Source of the DNA: Blastococcus haudaquaticus
GTDB taxonomy: Bacteria; Actinomycetota; Actinomycetes; Mycobacteriales; Geodermatophilaceae
Direction of reading: 5' to 3'
DNA: 64,000 nucleotides
Assembly: GCF_900230285.1 (NCBI RefSeq)
Contig: NZ_OCNK01000005.1
Location: 124,001-188,000 of the forward strand
The notes under the pieces: generated by a model
Databases searched by the model: none
What the model saw: the letters and a program-made list of their open reading frames with translations, nothing else
Told to the model about the DNA's origin: nothing
Position numbers and translations under genes: made by a program
Shown here: positions 34,719 to 43,621 of the stretch, piece by piece
Layout: each line of letters begins with the position of its first letter
Position numbering within the stretch: the first letter of the stretch is position 1

Positions 34719-35159
34719 TCACCGGCGGACGACGGGGCGCTGCGCATGGGCGCGCAGCAGGTCCGCCACCACGCCCGGGGCGGTGAGCGGGTCGATCGGG
34801 AGCGGGAGGGTTCCCTCTGCGCGCGACCAGTGCGCCAGCCAGCGGTCGGGCTGCCGGGCGATCAGCACGCAGACCGCCGGGCGGTCGGCGACCTCCTGGT
34901 CGAGCTGCCGGGCCACGGCCAGTCCGCCGGTGGGCTGGGCCTCGCCGTCGAGGATGCAGAGGTCGACGCCACCGGCGTCCACCGTCGCCACGACCTCCTC
35001 GCCGGTCTCGCACTCGAGCCACGTGATCGGTCCCACGTCGGCAGCGGGCCGGCGCCCGACGGCGGTGCGGACGGCGTCCCGGATCTCGGCCCGGTGGCTG
35101 TAGACCACCACGGCGGCCGGAAGCGACGGGGCACGGGAGGAGTCGGAGGCAGCGCTCAC
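34719..35159 (-). CDS. Atypical response-regulator receiver-domain protein
   Basis: A 146-residue receiver-like protein ([58 protein letters not shown]). The phospho-acceptor aspartate is kept (LCILDGE), but the acidic pair after strand 1 is replaced by SHR, and the switch lysine position reads PLPIDPL. Phosphorylation is therefore doubtful. There is no output domain. It is divergent from ctaE and 7 nt upstream of trpD. Start at GTG 35159 is supported by TAGGCT 7 nt upstream. Confidence 0.75.
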   Translation of the reverse strand: MSAASDSSRAPSLPAAVVVYSHRAEIRDAVRTAVGRRPAADVGPITWLECETGEEVVATVDAGGVDLCILDGEAQPTGGLAVARQLDQEVADRPAVCVLIARQPDRWLAHWSRAEGTLPLPIDPLTAPGVVADLLRAHAQRPVVRR

Positions 35160-35166
35160 AGCCCCG

Positions 35167-35172
35167 AGCCTA
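35167..35172 (-). promoter_or_regulatory. -10 hexamer of the receiver-like gene
   Basis: TAGGCT (minus strand) ends 7 nt before the GTG at 35159, in the 133-nt gap shared with ctaE. Confidence 0.5.
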
Positions 35173-35292
35173 GTGCCAGACCTGGACATTTCCCGGGCAG
35201 GCCGCGGTAACGGTCAAGAGCTGATCACATTGCCGCCACGCCCATCGCACCCGCGGTCGTGACGGCCCCCTGCCGATGCCATGATGGCGCTT

Positions 35293-35907
35293 GTGACAAC
35301 GGCCCCCGTCGCGAGCAGCACCTTCGACACATCGCGGGTGCACTCCCTGACCCGACCGAACATGGTCAGCGTCGGCACGATCATCTGGCTCTCCAGCGAG
35401 CTGATGTTCTTCGCCGGACTGTTCGCCATGTACTTCACCGCGCGAGCCCGGGCCACCGACGGGTGGCCGCCGGAGCCGACCGAGCTGAACCTGCCGTACG
35501 CCACGGTCTTCACCGTCATCCTGGTGCTCTCCTCGGTGACCTGCCAGTTCGGCGTCTTCGCGGCGGAGAACGGCAACGTCTACGGCCTCCGGCGCTGGTT
35601 CACCATCACGTTCGTGATGGGCCTGGTCTTCGTGCTCGCCCAGGCGAACGAGTACCGGGTCCTGGTGACCGAGCACGGGACGACGATCGCGTCCTCGACG
35701 TACGGATCGGTCTTCTACATCACGACCGGGTTCCACGCACTGCACGTCATCGGCGGTCTCGTCGCCTTCGTCTATCTCCTCATCCGGTCCACCATGGGCC
35801 GGTTCACGCCTGCACAGGCGACCGCCGCGATCGTGGTCTCCTACTACTGGCACTTCGTCGACGTCGTGTGGGTCGGGCTCTTCGCCACGATCTACCTGAT
35901 CCGCTAG
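35293..35907 (+). CDS. ctaE: Cytochrome c oxidase subunit III
   Basis: A 204-residue membrane subunit of the aa3-type oxidase with five helices ([59 protein letters not shown], and two later ones ending [18 protein letters not shown]). In actinobacteria it forms a supercomplex with the bcc reductase encoded directly downstream. ATGs at 35281 and 35284 are possible, but the GTG at 35293 gives the same N-terminal spacing to SRVHSL as the mycobacterial protein. It leads the ctaE-qcrCAB operon. Confidence 0.92.
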   Translation: MTTAPVASSTFDTSRVHSLTRPNMVSVGTIIWLSSELMFFAGLFAMYFTARARATDGWPPEPTELNLPYATVFTVILVLSSVTCQFGVFAAENGNVYGLRRWFTITFVMGLVFVLAQANEYRVLVTEHGTTIASSTYGSVFYITTGFHALHVIGGLVAFVYLLIRSTMGRFTPAQATAAIVVSYYWHFVDVVWVGLFATIYLIR

Positions 35908-35914
35908 GGAACCG

Positions 35915-36766
35915 GTGTCCACCACGAACCCGCAGTCCGAGGCCCTTCCCGCTGAGAGCGGTCCCGGCGAGGGCAACCCCGCCGGCCGGGCCCGCGCCCG
36001 GCGCCGCTCCAAGCACCGCCGCCGCCTGGCCAACGTCGCCGGACTCATGACCGCCCTGGTGCTGACGGGTGCCCTGTACTCGGTCTTCACCCCGGCACAG
36101 GCCGCCGACGAGACCACCGAGTCGGCCGCCGAGGCAGCCGGTCGCGAGCTCTACGAGCGCAGCTGCATCACCTGCCACGGCGAGAACCTCGAGGGCGTGC
36201 CGAACCGCGGACCGTCGCTCATCGGGGTCGGCGAGGCCGCCGTCTACTTCCAGGTGCACACCGGCCGCATGCCGCTGGTCCGCCAGGAGGCTCAGGCGCC
36301 GGACAAGCCGAACGTCTTCTCCGAGGAGGAGATCGACCAGCTCATGGCCTACGTCCAGGCCAACGGCGGTGGGCCGACGCTCCCGTCGGGCGACCTGCGT
36401 GACGGCGACCTGGCCGAGGGCGGTGAGCTGTTCCGACTCAACTGCGCCTCCTGCCACAACTTCGTGGGTGAGGGTGGCGCCCTGAGCTCGGGCAAGCACG
36501 CGCCGAGTCTGGACGACTCCACCGACCTCGAGATCTACACGGCGCTGCTCACCGGGCCGGAGAACATGCCGGTCTTCGGGGACAACCAGCTGACGCCCGA
36601 GGAGAAGCGCTCGATCATCAACTACATCCAGACCGTCAACTCGCAGGCCGACCCCGGTGGCGCCGGCATCGGCCGCATCGGCCCGGTGGGCGAGGGTCTG
36701 GTCATCTGGGTCGTCGGCATGGGCGCCCTGCTGTTCGGGATCTTCTGGATGGGGAGCAAGGCGTGA
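35915..36766 (+). CDS. qcrC: Menaquinol-cytochrome c reductase diheme cytochrome c subunit
   Basis: A 283-residue diheme cytochrome c. An N-terminal basic segment and signal-anchor helix (LANVAGLMTALVLTGALYSVF, residues about 38-58) precede two heme c domains, with C84ITCH88 and C177ASCH181, and a C-terminal membrane anchor (GLVIWVVGMGALLFGIFWMG). It passes electrons from the Rieske centre directly to the oxidase, replacing a soluble cytochrome c. It lies 7 nt after ctaE and overlaps qcrA by 4 nt. Confidence 0.95.
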   Translation: MSTTNPQSEALPAESGPGEGNPAGRARARRRSKHRRRLANVAGLMTALVLTGALYSVFTPAQAADETTESAAEAAGRELYERSCITCHGENLEGVPNRGPSLIGVGEAAVYFQVHTGRMPLVRQEAQAPDKPNVFSEEEIDQLMAYVQANGGGPTLPSGDLRDGDLAEGGELFRLNCASCHNFVGEGGALSSGKHAPSLDDSTDLEIYTALLTGPENMPVFGDNQLTPEEKRSIINYIQTVNSQADPGGAGIGRIGPVGEGLVIWVVGMGALLFGIFWMGSKA

Positions 36767-37875
36767 GCACCCGCGAGGCCCGCCCCGGTTCCACCGGTGG
36801 CGAGGACACCCCCGGACCGCTGTACGGCGGTCCGGACGACGACTACACCCCCGAGCAGCTGGCGGCCATGAGCCGCATCGAGCTCGACCGGCTCGGTGCC
36901 CGGTACGACGGGGTCGAGATCCTGCACGTCGACCCGGGTCCGGAGCCCGGCTCGGTGATGGAGAAGCGGGCCATCCGCCAGGTGGGCCTGATCTGGAGCC
37001 TCGCGGGGCTCTTCGCCTTCCTCTTCATCGTCGTCTACGTCGGCTCGGGGTGGTTCCTGCCCGACTGGCAGTGGAGCATCACCGAGGGCGGCTGGAGCGC
37101 ACTCTTCACCCCCCTCCTGGGGCTCTTCATGGGGCTGTCGCTGACCCTGGTCGGCGTGGGACTGGTGCTCTTCACCAAGAAGCTCCTGCCGCACGAGACG
37201 GCCGTCCAGGACAAGCACGACGGCTCGCACTTCGACCGCGTCACTGCCGGTGCCACCCTGGTCGGCGGGTACCACAACAGCGGGCTGGGCCGGCGCAAGC
37301 TGATCACGCGCTCGCTCGCCCTCATGGGCGGTGGCGTCGGTCTCATGCTGATCATGCCGCTGGGCGGCCTGCTCAAGAACCCCAACAAGGGCGACCCTCT
37401 CGGCACCACCGCGTGGGCCGACGGCGTCCGGCTCGTCCGCAACGACGGCACCCCGATCCGGCCCGGCGACCAGGAGCCCGGCTCCCTGGAGACGGTCTTC
37501 CCGGCCGTGCCCGGCGGGAACCGGCAGGCCGACGCGGCCACCATGCTCATCCGGCTGCGCCCGGCGCAGCTGGCGACGCTCCAGCCGCGCGAGGGCCACG
37601 GCGACTTCGCCTACGGCGAGTACGTGGCCTACTCCAAGATCTGCACCCACGCGGGCTGCCCCGTGTCGCTGTACGAGCAGGAGACCAGCCGGATCCTCTG
37701 CCCCTGCCACCAGTCGCAGTTCGACGTCACGCAAGGCGCCAAGCCGGTCTTCGGCCCGGCTGCGCGGGCACTCCCGCAGCTGCCCCTCGGCGTCGACGAC
37801 GAAGGCTTCTTCATCGCGCGCAGCGACTACATTGAGGCCGTAGGCCCCACGTACTGGAACCGGGAGCGCATCTGA
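36763..37875 (+). CDS. qcrA: Menaquinol-cytochrome c reductase Rieske iron-sulfur subunit
   Basis: A 370-residue Rieske protein with an acidic N-terminus, three membrane helices (about residues 72-92, 105-140 and 180-200) as in the actinobacterial form, and a C-terminal 2Fe-2S domain. The cluster motifs are C294THAGC299 and C313PCH316QS. It oxidises menaquinol at the bcc complex. The start overlaps qcrC and the stop overlaps the ATG of qcrB by 1 nt. Confidence 0.95.
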   Translation: MSTREARPGSTGGEDTPGPLYGGPDDDYTPEQLAAMSRIELDRLGARYDGVEILHVDPGPEPGSVMEKRAIRQVGLIWSLAGLFAFLFIVVYVGSGWFLPDWQWSITEGGWSALFTPLLGLFMGLSLTLVGVGLVLFTKKLLPHETAVQDKHDGSHFDRVTAGATLVGGYHNSGLGRRKLITRSLALMGGGVGLMLIMPLGGLLKNPNKGDPLGTTAWADGVRLVRNDGTPIRPGDQEPGSLETVFPAVPGGNRQADAATMLIRLRPAQLATLQPREGHGDFAYGEYVAYSKICTHAGCPVSLYEQETSRILCPCHQSQFDVTQGAKPVFGPAARALPQLPLGVDDEGFFIARSDYIEAVGPTYWNRERI

Positions 37876-39557
37876 TGGCTCGTACCGCCACCGCACCGGG
37901 TGCGCCCACGACCAAGCTGGGCAAGGCCGCCCTCGAGGTCGACGACCGGATGATCATCGCTCCGTGGGTGCGGCGGACGATGAACAAGGTCTACCCCGAC
38001 CACTGGTCGTTCCTCCTGGGTGAGATCGCGCTCTACTCGTTCCTCATCCTGCTGCTCTCGGGTACGTACCTGACCTTCTTCTTCGACGCGTCCATGCGTG
38101 AGGTCGTCTACGAGGGCTCCTACGCGCCTCTCCGGGGCGTGGAGATGTCCGCCGCCTACGACTCGGCGCTGGCGCTGTCCTTCGACGTCCGCGGTGGCCT
38201 CTTCATGCGGCAGCTGCACCACTGGGCGGCGCTGCTGTTCGTCGCCTCGATCGTGGTCCACCTGCTGCGCATCTTCTTCACCGGCGCGTTCCGCCGGCCG
38301 CGCGAGACGAACTGGCTGCTCGGTGTGGTCATGCTGGTGCTCGCCCTGCTCATGGGCGTCACGGGCTACACCCTCCCCGACGACCTGCTGTCGGGCACCG
38401 GCCTCCGCATCATCAGCGCGATCCTGCTGTCAGTGCCGGTCATCGGGACCTGGGCGCACTTCGCCGTGTTCAACGGCGACTTCGTGGGCGAGCAGATCAT
38501 CGGCCGCTTCTACATCGTGCACGTACTGATCATCCCGGCCATCCTCCTGGCGCTCATCGCGCTGCACCTGCTGATCCTGGTCAAGCAGAAGCACACCCAG
38601 TTCCCCGGTGCTGGACGGACCGAGCACAACGTCGTCGGCAACCGGCTGTTCCCGACCTTCGCGGCCAAGGCGACCGGCCTGATCTTCGTGGTCTTCGGTG
38701 TCTGCGCCGCCCTCGGTGGTCTGGTCCAGATCAACCCGATCTGGCTGTGGGGCCCGTACAACCCGGCGCAGGTGTCGGCGGCGTCCCAGCCCGACTGGTA
38801 CATCGGGTTCCTGGACGGCTCGACGCGCATCTTCCCGCCGTGGGACATGGAGCTGCCCGGCGACTACAACATCCCGGCGCTCTTCTGGCCCACGGTCGTG
38901 GTCGCCGGCCTGATGTTCACCGTCCTGGCGCTCTACCCCATGCTCGAACGCAAGATGACCGGTGACACCGCGTCGCACCACCTCCTGCAGCGCCCGCGCG
39001 ACGTCCCGGTGCGGACGGCGCTCGGCGCCATGGGCCTGACCTTCTACCTCTGGCTCATGGTCGCCGGCGGCAACGACGTCATCGCCGACAAGTTCAACAT
39101 CAGCCTGAACGCGATGACGTGGATCGGCCGGATCGGCGTGATCATCCTCCCGCCGATCGCCTACGCGATCACCTACCGCATCTGCCTCGGTCTGCAGCAG
39201 CACGACCGTGAGGTGCTCGAGCACGGCATCGAGACCGGTGTCATCCGTCGGCTGCCCAGCGGCGAGTTCATCGAGGTCCACCAGCCCCTGGGTCCGGTGG
39301 ACGAGCACGGCCACGGCCAGCTCGCCTACGGCGGCGCTCCCGTGCCGAAGCGGATGAACCACGTCGGCGGCGCCCGCCGGGCCATCCGAGGATTCTTCTC
39401 GCCGGTCGAGGAGCCCACGCAGGTGGAGCTCGAGCAGCGGGGCGAGGGCCGCGGTCTCGCTGTCGGCGAGAGCGACCGCGAGCTCACGTCGTCCGGTCGC
39501 CCGTCCGACGGTGGTCGCCCCTCCGAGGGTGGCCGCCCGCAGGAGCCGCGCGACTGA
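37875..39557 (+). CDS. qcrB: Menaquinol-cytochrome c reductase cytochrome b subunit
   Basis: A 560-residue cytochrome b with at least eight helices. Heme b ligands sit in [19 protein letters not shown] and in the helix [21 protein letters not shown]; the quinol-site segments [14 protein letters not shown] and [16 protein letters not shown] are visible (PEWY-like position reading PDWY). The C-terminal extension of about 110 residues is hydrophilic and acidic, as in actinobacteria. In mycobacteria this subunit is the target of telacebec. It is the last gene before a strong terminator. Confidence 0.95.
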   Translation: MARTATAPGAPTTKLGKAALEVDDRMIIAPWVRRTMNKVYPDHWSFLLGEIALYSFLILLLSGTYLTFFFDASMREVVYEGSYAPLRGVEMSAAYDSALALSFDVRGGLFMRQLHHWAALLFVASIVVHLLRIFFTGAFRRPRETNWLLGVVMLVLALLMGVTGYTLPDDLLSGTGLRIISAILLSVPVIGTWAHFAVFNGDFVGEQIIGRFYIVHVLIIPAILLALIALHLLILVKQKHTQFPGAGRTEHNVVGNRLFPTFAAKATGLIFVVFGVCAALGGLVQINPIWLWGPYNPAQVSAASQPDWYIGFLDGSTRIFPPWDMELPGDYNIPALFWPTVVVAGLMFTVLALYPMLERKMTGDTASHHLLQRPRDVPVRTALGAMGLTFYLWLMVAGGNDVIADKFNISLNAMTWIGRIGVIILPPIAYAITYRICLGLQQHDREVLEHGIETGVIRRLPSGEFIEVHQPLGPVDEHGHGQLAYGGAPVPKRMNHVGGARRAIRGFFSPVEEPTQVELEQRGEGRGLAVGESDRELTSSGRPSDGGRPSEGGRPQEPRD

Positions 39558-39570
39558 GCAGGCATCATCC

Positions 39571-39605
39571 AGAAGGGCCCCGGTGGATTCCACCGGGGCC
39601 CTTCT
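39571..39605 (+). terminator. Terminator of the ctaE-qcrCAB operon
   Basis: A perfect 17-bp stem (39571-39587 with 39589-39605) has a single central T and lies 14 nt after the qcrB stop. The following 157 nt (39606-39762) show no further feature. Confidence 0.9.
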
Positions 39606-39762
39606 GCGTGGTGGACCCGGCGGTGCCGGCGCGGGCAAGGCTCGGGCGGGCGGGTGCGCGCCGTCGTCGACCGCGAGCCGGCCGACGGGTCGCCGGCCGC
39701 GCCGGTGCCCGCCCGGTGGACCGCTCCGGATCCGCCGAACGGGGACGGCGGGGACGAGGCGC

Positions 39763-41097
39763 TCACGTGGCGCCTGGGCGGCCCGGCGGGATGTTCTGGT
39801 TGAGGTGGAAGACGTTGTCCGGGTCGACAGCGCTCTTGAGGGCGGTGAGCCGGGCGAGCGTGGCCGGTGGGTAGGCCCGTCGCACACCCGCCGCGCCGTC
39901 GTCGCCGAGCGCGTTGACGTACGCGCCGCTGGCGAACGGCTCCAGCCGCGCGGCGCTCGCCCGGGCGGCGGCGATCCGGTCCCCGTCCTCGGCCGGATCG
40001 GTCCATCGTGCGGCACCGACGTACTCGAGGGCCGTCCGGCGCTGACTGAAGGCGGACGCGTCCTCCGGCACCTCCGCGATCGCGCCGCCATAGGCCTGCA
40101 GGCTCGCCGCGACGGCGGGATCGTGCGAGAGCAGTGCGTCGATCCCCGCATCGGGCAGCTCTCGGACGTAGTGGCCCTTCCAGTACCGCCGCACCAGGTG
40201 CTCCTGAAGCGTGTCCTCCCGTCGCTGGAGGTCGAGATAGGACAGCACCTCCACGCGTCGGGCGACGGGCGGGCCGAGGGAGGTGACCACCTCTGCGTAC
40301 GTGCGACCCTCGTCCGGATCGCCGACCCAGACGAACCCCAGGGTCGCGACGCCGCCGAGGACCGTCGCGGCGTACGTCGCCTGACGGGGCGCCTCCGCAC
40401 TCAGGTCCCGCCAGCGAGCCATCGCCGGCCCGGCGCCAGCCACGGGGAAGTCGAGCTCGACGCTCACCGCCCGGCCCGCGACGGGGTGCAGCCGGAACTC
40501 GAACTCCGTCACGATCCCGAAGTTGCCACCGCCGCCACGCAGGCCCCAGAACAGTTCGGCGTTCTCCTCGGCGGACGCGCGGACGACGTCGCCATCGGCC
40601 GTCACCAGCTGGCAGGACACCAGGTTGTCGCAGGTGAGGCCGTACTGGCGGGCCAGCCAGCCCATGCCCCCGCCGAGGGTGAGGCCGCCGACCCCGGTGT
40701 GCGAGACGTTGCCGGCCGTCGTGGCCAGCCCGTGCTCCTGGGCGGCGAGGTCGAGTGCGCCGAGGAGAGCGCCGCCCTGGACCCGTGCCCTGCGCTGCTC
40801 CGGGTCGATGCGGACGCCGCCCATGGGGGTCAGGTCGATCATCAGTCCCCCGTGGGGCACCGCCAGCCCGACCACGCTGTGCCCGCCGCACCGGACCCCG
40901 ATCTCCAGACCCTCCCGCCGGGCCAGGCCGATCGCGGTGACGACGTCGGAGACCTCGCGGCAGCGGGCGATCAGGGCGGGCCGGTGGTCCACCATGGCGT
41001 TCCACACCCGACGCGCGCGGTCGTAGCCCGGATCCTCCGGCCGCAGGAGCTCGACGGTCGGGCCGGCGGCCATCTGCGCGCGCGACGAGTGGACCAT
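39763..41097 (-). CDS. FAD-linked oxidase, berberine-bridge-enzyme (BBE) type
   Basis: A 444-residue flavoprotein with an FAD-binding PCMH domain and a C-terminal BBE motif (YPPATLARLTALKSAVDPDN, FHLNQNIPP). The histidine of GVRCGGHSVVG is positioned for 8-alpha covalent FAD linkage. The second, cysteinyl attachment site of bicovalent members is absent, as the segment reads GNVSHTGVGGLTLGGG. It is predicted to oxidise sugars, alcohols or a secondary metabolite. AGGAGG lies 7 nt before the ATG. Its position between qcrB and ctaF looks like an insertion into the respiratory block. Confidence 0.88.
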   Translation of the reverse strand: MVHSSRAQMAAGPTVELLRPEDPGYDRARRVWNAMVDHRPALIARCREVSDVVTAIGLARREGLEIGVRCGGHSVVGLAVPHGGLMIDLTPMGGVRIDPEQRRARVQGGALLGALDLAAQEHGLATTAGNVSHTGVGGLTLGGGMGWLARQYGLTCDNLVSCQLVTADGDVVRASAEENAELFWGLRGGGGNFGIVTEFEFRLHPVAGRAVSVELDFPVAGAGPAMARWRDLSAEAPRQATYAATVLGGVATLGFVWVGDPDEGRTYAEVVTSLGPPVARRVEVLSYLDLQRREDTLQEHLVRRYWKGHYVRELPDAGIDALLSHDPAVAASLQAYGGAIAEVPEDASAFSQRRTALEYVGAARWTDPAEDGDRIAAARASAARLEPFASGAYVNALGDDGAAGVRRAYPPATLARLTALKSAVDPDNVFHLNQNIPPGRPGAT

Positions 41098-41183
41098 CGG
41101 TTGCCTCCTCGGGCTGGCGTCGTCCTGACCGGTGGACCGGCCGCCCCGGCAGAACTCATCGCCGGGACCGACCCCGGGAACGC

Positions 41184-41220
41184 GAAGGGCCCCTCCCGCG
41201 GTGTGCGGGAAGGGCCCTCG
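41184..41220 (-). terminator. Terminator of ctaC-ctaF
   Basis: AGGGCCCCTCCCGC and GCGGGAAGGGCCCT form a 14-bp stem with one mismatch and a 5-nt loop, about 16 nt past the ctaF stop on the minus strand. Confidence 0.75.
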
Positions 41221-41235
41221 GTGAAGCGTGCCGGG

Positions 41236-41640
41236 TCAGCTCTGCGTGGCGTTCTGCCCCACGTAGAACTCGAAGAGCAGGCCGCCGATGGTGATGAGCA
41301 GCGCCGCGAGGGCGATGAGGATCAGCCACGAGTACCAGAAGGCCAGCGCGAGGCCCATCAGCGCGGCGGAGAGCGCCAGGGCGAACGGCCAGTAGCTGGC
41401 CGGCGGGAAGAAGCCGAGCTCGCCGGCCCCTTCGGCGATGTCGGCGTCCTTGCGGTCCTCGGGGCGGGCGTCGATGCGGCGGGACACGAACCAGAAGAAC
41501 CCGCCGATGAGACCGGTCAGGCCACCGGAGAGAGCCAGCGCCGTCGTCCCGATCGGCTCCCGCGACCACACGCCGTAGACCACGGCCGCGGCGACGCAGA
41601 AGACCGCGATGATGTTGAAGATGAGCGACTCGACCTTCAC
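41236..41640 (-). CDS. ctaF: Cytochrome c oxidase subunit IV (actinobacterial type)
   Basis: A 134-residue membrane protein with four helices in two pairs: IFNIIAVFCVAAAVVYGVW and LSGGLTGLIGGFFWFVSRR at the start, then ALALSAALMGLALAFWYSW and LILIALAALLITIGGLLFEF. A cytoplasmic loop contains RPEDRKDADI. It is the small actinobacterial oxidase subunit (Rv2199c type). The GTG at 41640 follows GAGGAGG by 8 nt. It is the second gene after ctaC, 51 nt apart. Confidence 0.92.
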   Translation of the reverse strand: MKVESLIFNIIAVFCVAAAVVYGVWSREPIGTTALALSGGLTGLIGGFFWFVSRRIDARPEDRKDADIAEGAGELGFFPPASYWPFALALSAALMGLALAFWYSWLILIALAALLITIGGLLFEFYVGQNATQS

Positions 41641-41691
41641 GGTCGCGCCTCCTCGGTGCTCGGAACGATCAGGGGCTGGCAGGCGGGCGGC

Positions 41692-42576
41692 TCAGCCACC
41701 GGCGTTCTGCTGGTCGACGTTCTTGTTCTGGAGCGACTCGAACGGTGTCGTGGACGAGGAGACCCCCGGCTGCCCGATCTCCTCGAGAGCCTCGAACGTG
41801 TCCAGCCCGGACTCCCGGGCCTCCAGGTAGGCGTCGTAGTCGTCGCCCGACACCGCGCGGACCTCGAAGTTCATGTACGCGTGGTACGTCCCGCAGAGCT
41901 CGGCGCAGCGTCCGACGTAGGCGCCCTCCTCCTGGACGGTCACCTCGAAGACGTTGTCTCGGCCGTTCTCGTTGCCGGGGATGACGTCGAGCTTGAAGAG
42001 GAACTCGGGGACCCAGAACGAGTGGATGACGTCCGCGGAGGCCAGCTCGAAGCGGATCGTGCGGTCGGTCGGGAGCACCAGGATCGGGATCTCGGAGCTG
42101 GACCCGACCGTGTCGACCGGTTCACCGTCGTCACCCGCGGTCTCCGGGTACACGAACTGCCAGTTCCACTTGAACGCGTTGACCGCGATCGTCTCGTCCG
42201 GTTCGTCGCTGCGCTCCATCACGCGGTTCTGCACGACGACCGTGTAGAAGAACAGCCCGGCGATGATCAGGAACGGCAGGATCGTGTAGACGATCTCCAG
42301 CGGCAGGTTGTACGCCGTCTGCTTGGGCAGCTCGTCCCCGCGCTTGCGGTGCATGACGACCGACCAGCCGATCAGACCCCACACGGCGAAGCCGACGATG
42401 AGCGCCGCGATGACCGAACCGGTCCACAGCTCACGCATGTCCTGTGACCGGTCGGTGATGCCCTCCGGCCAGCCGAACCGCCAGAACTCGTTGTTCGGCA
42501 TCTCGCATCCGGTGAGGGTCACGACCCCCAGGAGACCGAGCGCGGCCAGCCGCGCGAGCCTGTTGCCTCGAGCCAC
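41692..42576 (-). CDS. ctaC: Cytochrome c oxidase subunit II, lipoprotein
   Basis: A 294-residue subunit II. A lipoprotein signal with lipobox LTGC (cysteine near residue 23) precedes two membrane helices (GSVIAALIVGFAVWGLIGWS and LEIVYTILPFLIIAGLFFYT) and an extracytoplasmic cupredoxin domain. The CuA ligands are in HSFWVPEF and GRCAELCGTYHAYM. It receives electrons from the QcrC heme. The GTG at 42576 has AGGAGG 9 nt upstream; the longer upstream frame lacks any signal. It is transcribed with ctaF, away from the 42828 gene. Confidence 0.95.
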   Translation of the reverse strand: MARGNRLARLAALGLLGVVTLTGCEMPNNEFWRFGWPEGITDRSQDMRELWTGSVIAALIVGFAVWGLIGWSVVMHRKRGDELPKQTAYNLPLEIVYTILPFLIIAGLFFYTVVVQNRVMERSDEPDETIAVNAFKWNWQFVYPETAGDDGEPVDTVGSSSEIPILVLPTDRTIRFELASADVIHSFWVPEFLFKLDVIPGNENGRDNVFEVTVQEEGAYVGRCAELCGTYHAYMNFEVRAVSGDDYDAYLEARESGLDTFEALEEIGQPGVSSSTTPFESLQNKNVDQQNAGG

Positions 42577-42597
42577 TGCTCGCTGCCTCCTCGTCCT

Positions 42598-42617
42598 CCG
42601 TCCGGGTGCCCGGACGG
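42598..42617 (-). other. Hairpin in the ctaC 5' region
   Basis: CCGTCCGGG-TG-CCCGGACGG is a perfect 9-bp inverted repeat 22 nt upstream of the ctaC start, close to its ribosome site. The rest of the 251-nt divergent gap shows a possible TAGTCT hexamer for ctaC (42683-42688) and nothing else clear. Confidence 0.4.
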
Positions 42618-42814
42618 TCCTCCCAGCGGGTCGTCCGCCGGGTTCCGACGGACGGCGTCCACGCCGATCACAGTGTGGGCCGAGACTAGCCGACTCCGCT
42701 CGGCGGCCGACCACCGGAGACGCCGCACCGGCGGGTCGTGGGCGCGCATGCCCGACCTGCGGTGTTCCTGCCCACCGTCGAGCCGGGAGCCGCCGCTCGT
42801 GGAGGGCCGACGGT

Positions 42815-42820
42815 TAGAGT
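42815..42820 (+). promoter_or_regulatory. -10 hexamer of the 42828 membrane gene
   Basis: TAGAGT ends 7 nt before the GTG at 42828. Confidence 0.5.
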
Positions 42821-42827
42821 CGAGAGC

Positions 42828-43196
42828 GTGTATTCCCGGCTGCTGACCCCCAAGTGGCTGCTGCTGCACCTGTTGGTGGCGGTGCTGTTCGTGGCCACCT
42901 TCTTCCTGGGCTACTGGCAGCTGTCCAAAGCGGAGTCCGGCGGCGGCGCGGTGAACTGGAGCTACGCCCTGCAGTGGCCGCTCTACGGCTTCATGGGTCT
43001 GTGGTTCTACCTGCGCATGGTCAAGGTGGAGCTGACCCGCGACCCGGACGAGGACGCCCCGGGGGCCGCCGTCGTCCTCTACCAGCGCCCCCGCATCGAC
43101 ACCTCGGGGGACCCGGAACTGGCCGCGTACAACGCCTACCTCGCGGAGCTCAACGAGCGGGCCCTGGGCCAGCGGAGCACGGGTCATGGCCGCTGA
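42828..43196 (+). CDS. Small membrane protein with SURF1-like first helix
   Basis: A 122-residue protein. Residues about 7-30 (PKWLLLHLLVAVLFVATFFL then GYWQLSKAE) resemble the first membrane helix and GxWQ motif of the oxidase-assembly factor SURF1. A second helix follows (LQWPLYGFMGLWFYLRM) and the protein ends in a hydrophilic tail instead of the SURF1 periplasmic domain. Its place next to ctaC fits a role in oxidase assembly, which is inference. It overlaps the next gene by 11 nt. Confidence 0.65.
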   Translation: MYSRLLTPKWLLLHLLVAVLFVATFFLGYWQLSKAESGGGAVNWSYALQWPLYGFMGLWFYLRMVKVELTRDPDEDAPGAAVVLYQRPRIDTSGDPELAAYNAYLAELNERALGQRSTGHGR

Positions 43197-43536
43197 CCGG
43201 ACCGCGCCCGCCCGCGATTCCGAGCAGGCGATCGCCGCCGCGCTGCAGCGCTACCGCGTGATGGCGACCGTCGTCGGCGTCCTGCTCGTCCTGCTTTTCG
43301 TCGTCGCGATGCCGCTGAAGTACTTCGCCGACATCCCGGAGCCGGTGACGGTCCTGGGGACGGCGCACGGCTGGCTCTACGCCCTCTTCTTCCTCTCGGC
43401 CGTCGACCTGGCGCTGCGGTCGAAGTGGACCCTGAAGGGGGCGATCATCACGCTGGTGTGCGGCACCATCCCCTTCCTCTCCTTCGTGGCCGAGCGGACC
43501 GTCACGCGGAAGATGCGCGCCGGCGAGCGCGTGTGA
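43186..43536 (+). CDS. DUF3817 membrane protein
   Basis: A 116-residue membrane protein with three helices (MATVVGVLLVLLFVVAMPLK, GWLYALFFLSAVDLAL, LKGAIITLVCGTIPFLSFVA) and the typical VLGTAHGWLYALF segment and C-terminal ERTVTRKMR of the DUF3817 family. The family is common beside actinobacterial oxidase and guaA genes; its function is unknown. It overlaps the preceding SURF1-like gene and precedes asnB by 85 nt. Confidence 0.85.
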   Translation: MAADRTAPARDSEQAIAAALQRYRVMATVVGVLLVLLFVVAMPLKYFADIPEPVTVLGTAHGWLYALFFLSAVDLALRSKWTLKGAIITLVCGTIPFLSFVAERTVTRKMRAGERV

Positions 43537-43621
43537 CCTCCGCGCAGCAGCGCCTCTCCCCCGCGCCGCAGCTCCCCTCCCTTCCGCCCGACATCTCCCC
43601 GACCCCGAGGACCTGCGCCTG

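Noticed and set aside
39606-39762. Possible small gene between the qcrB terminator and the flavoprotein gene
   Set aside because: Open frames here are short, have no ribosome site and show no recognisable motif.
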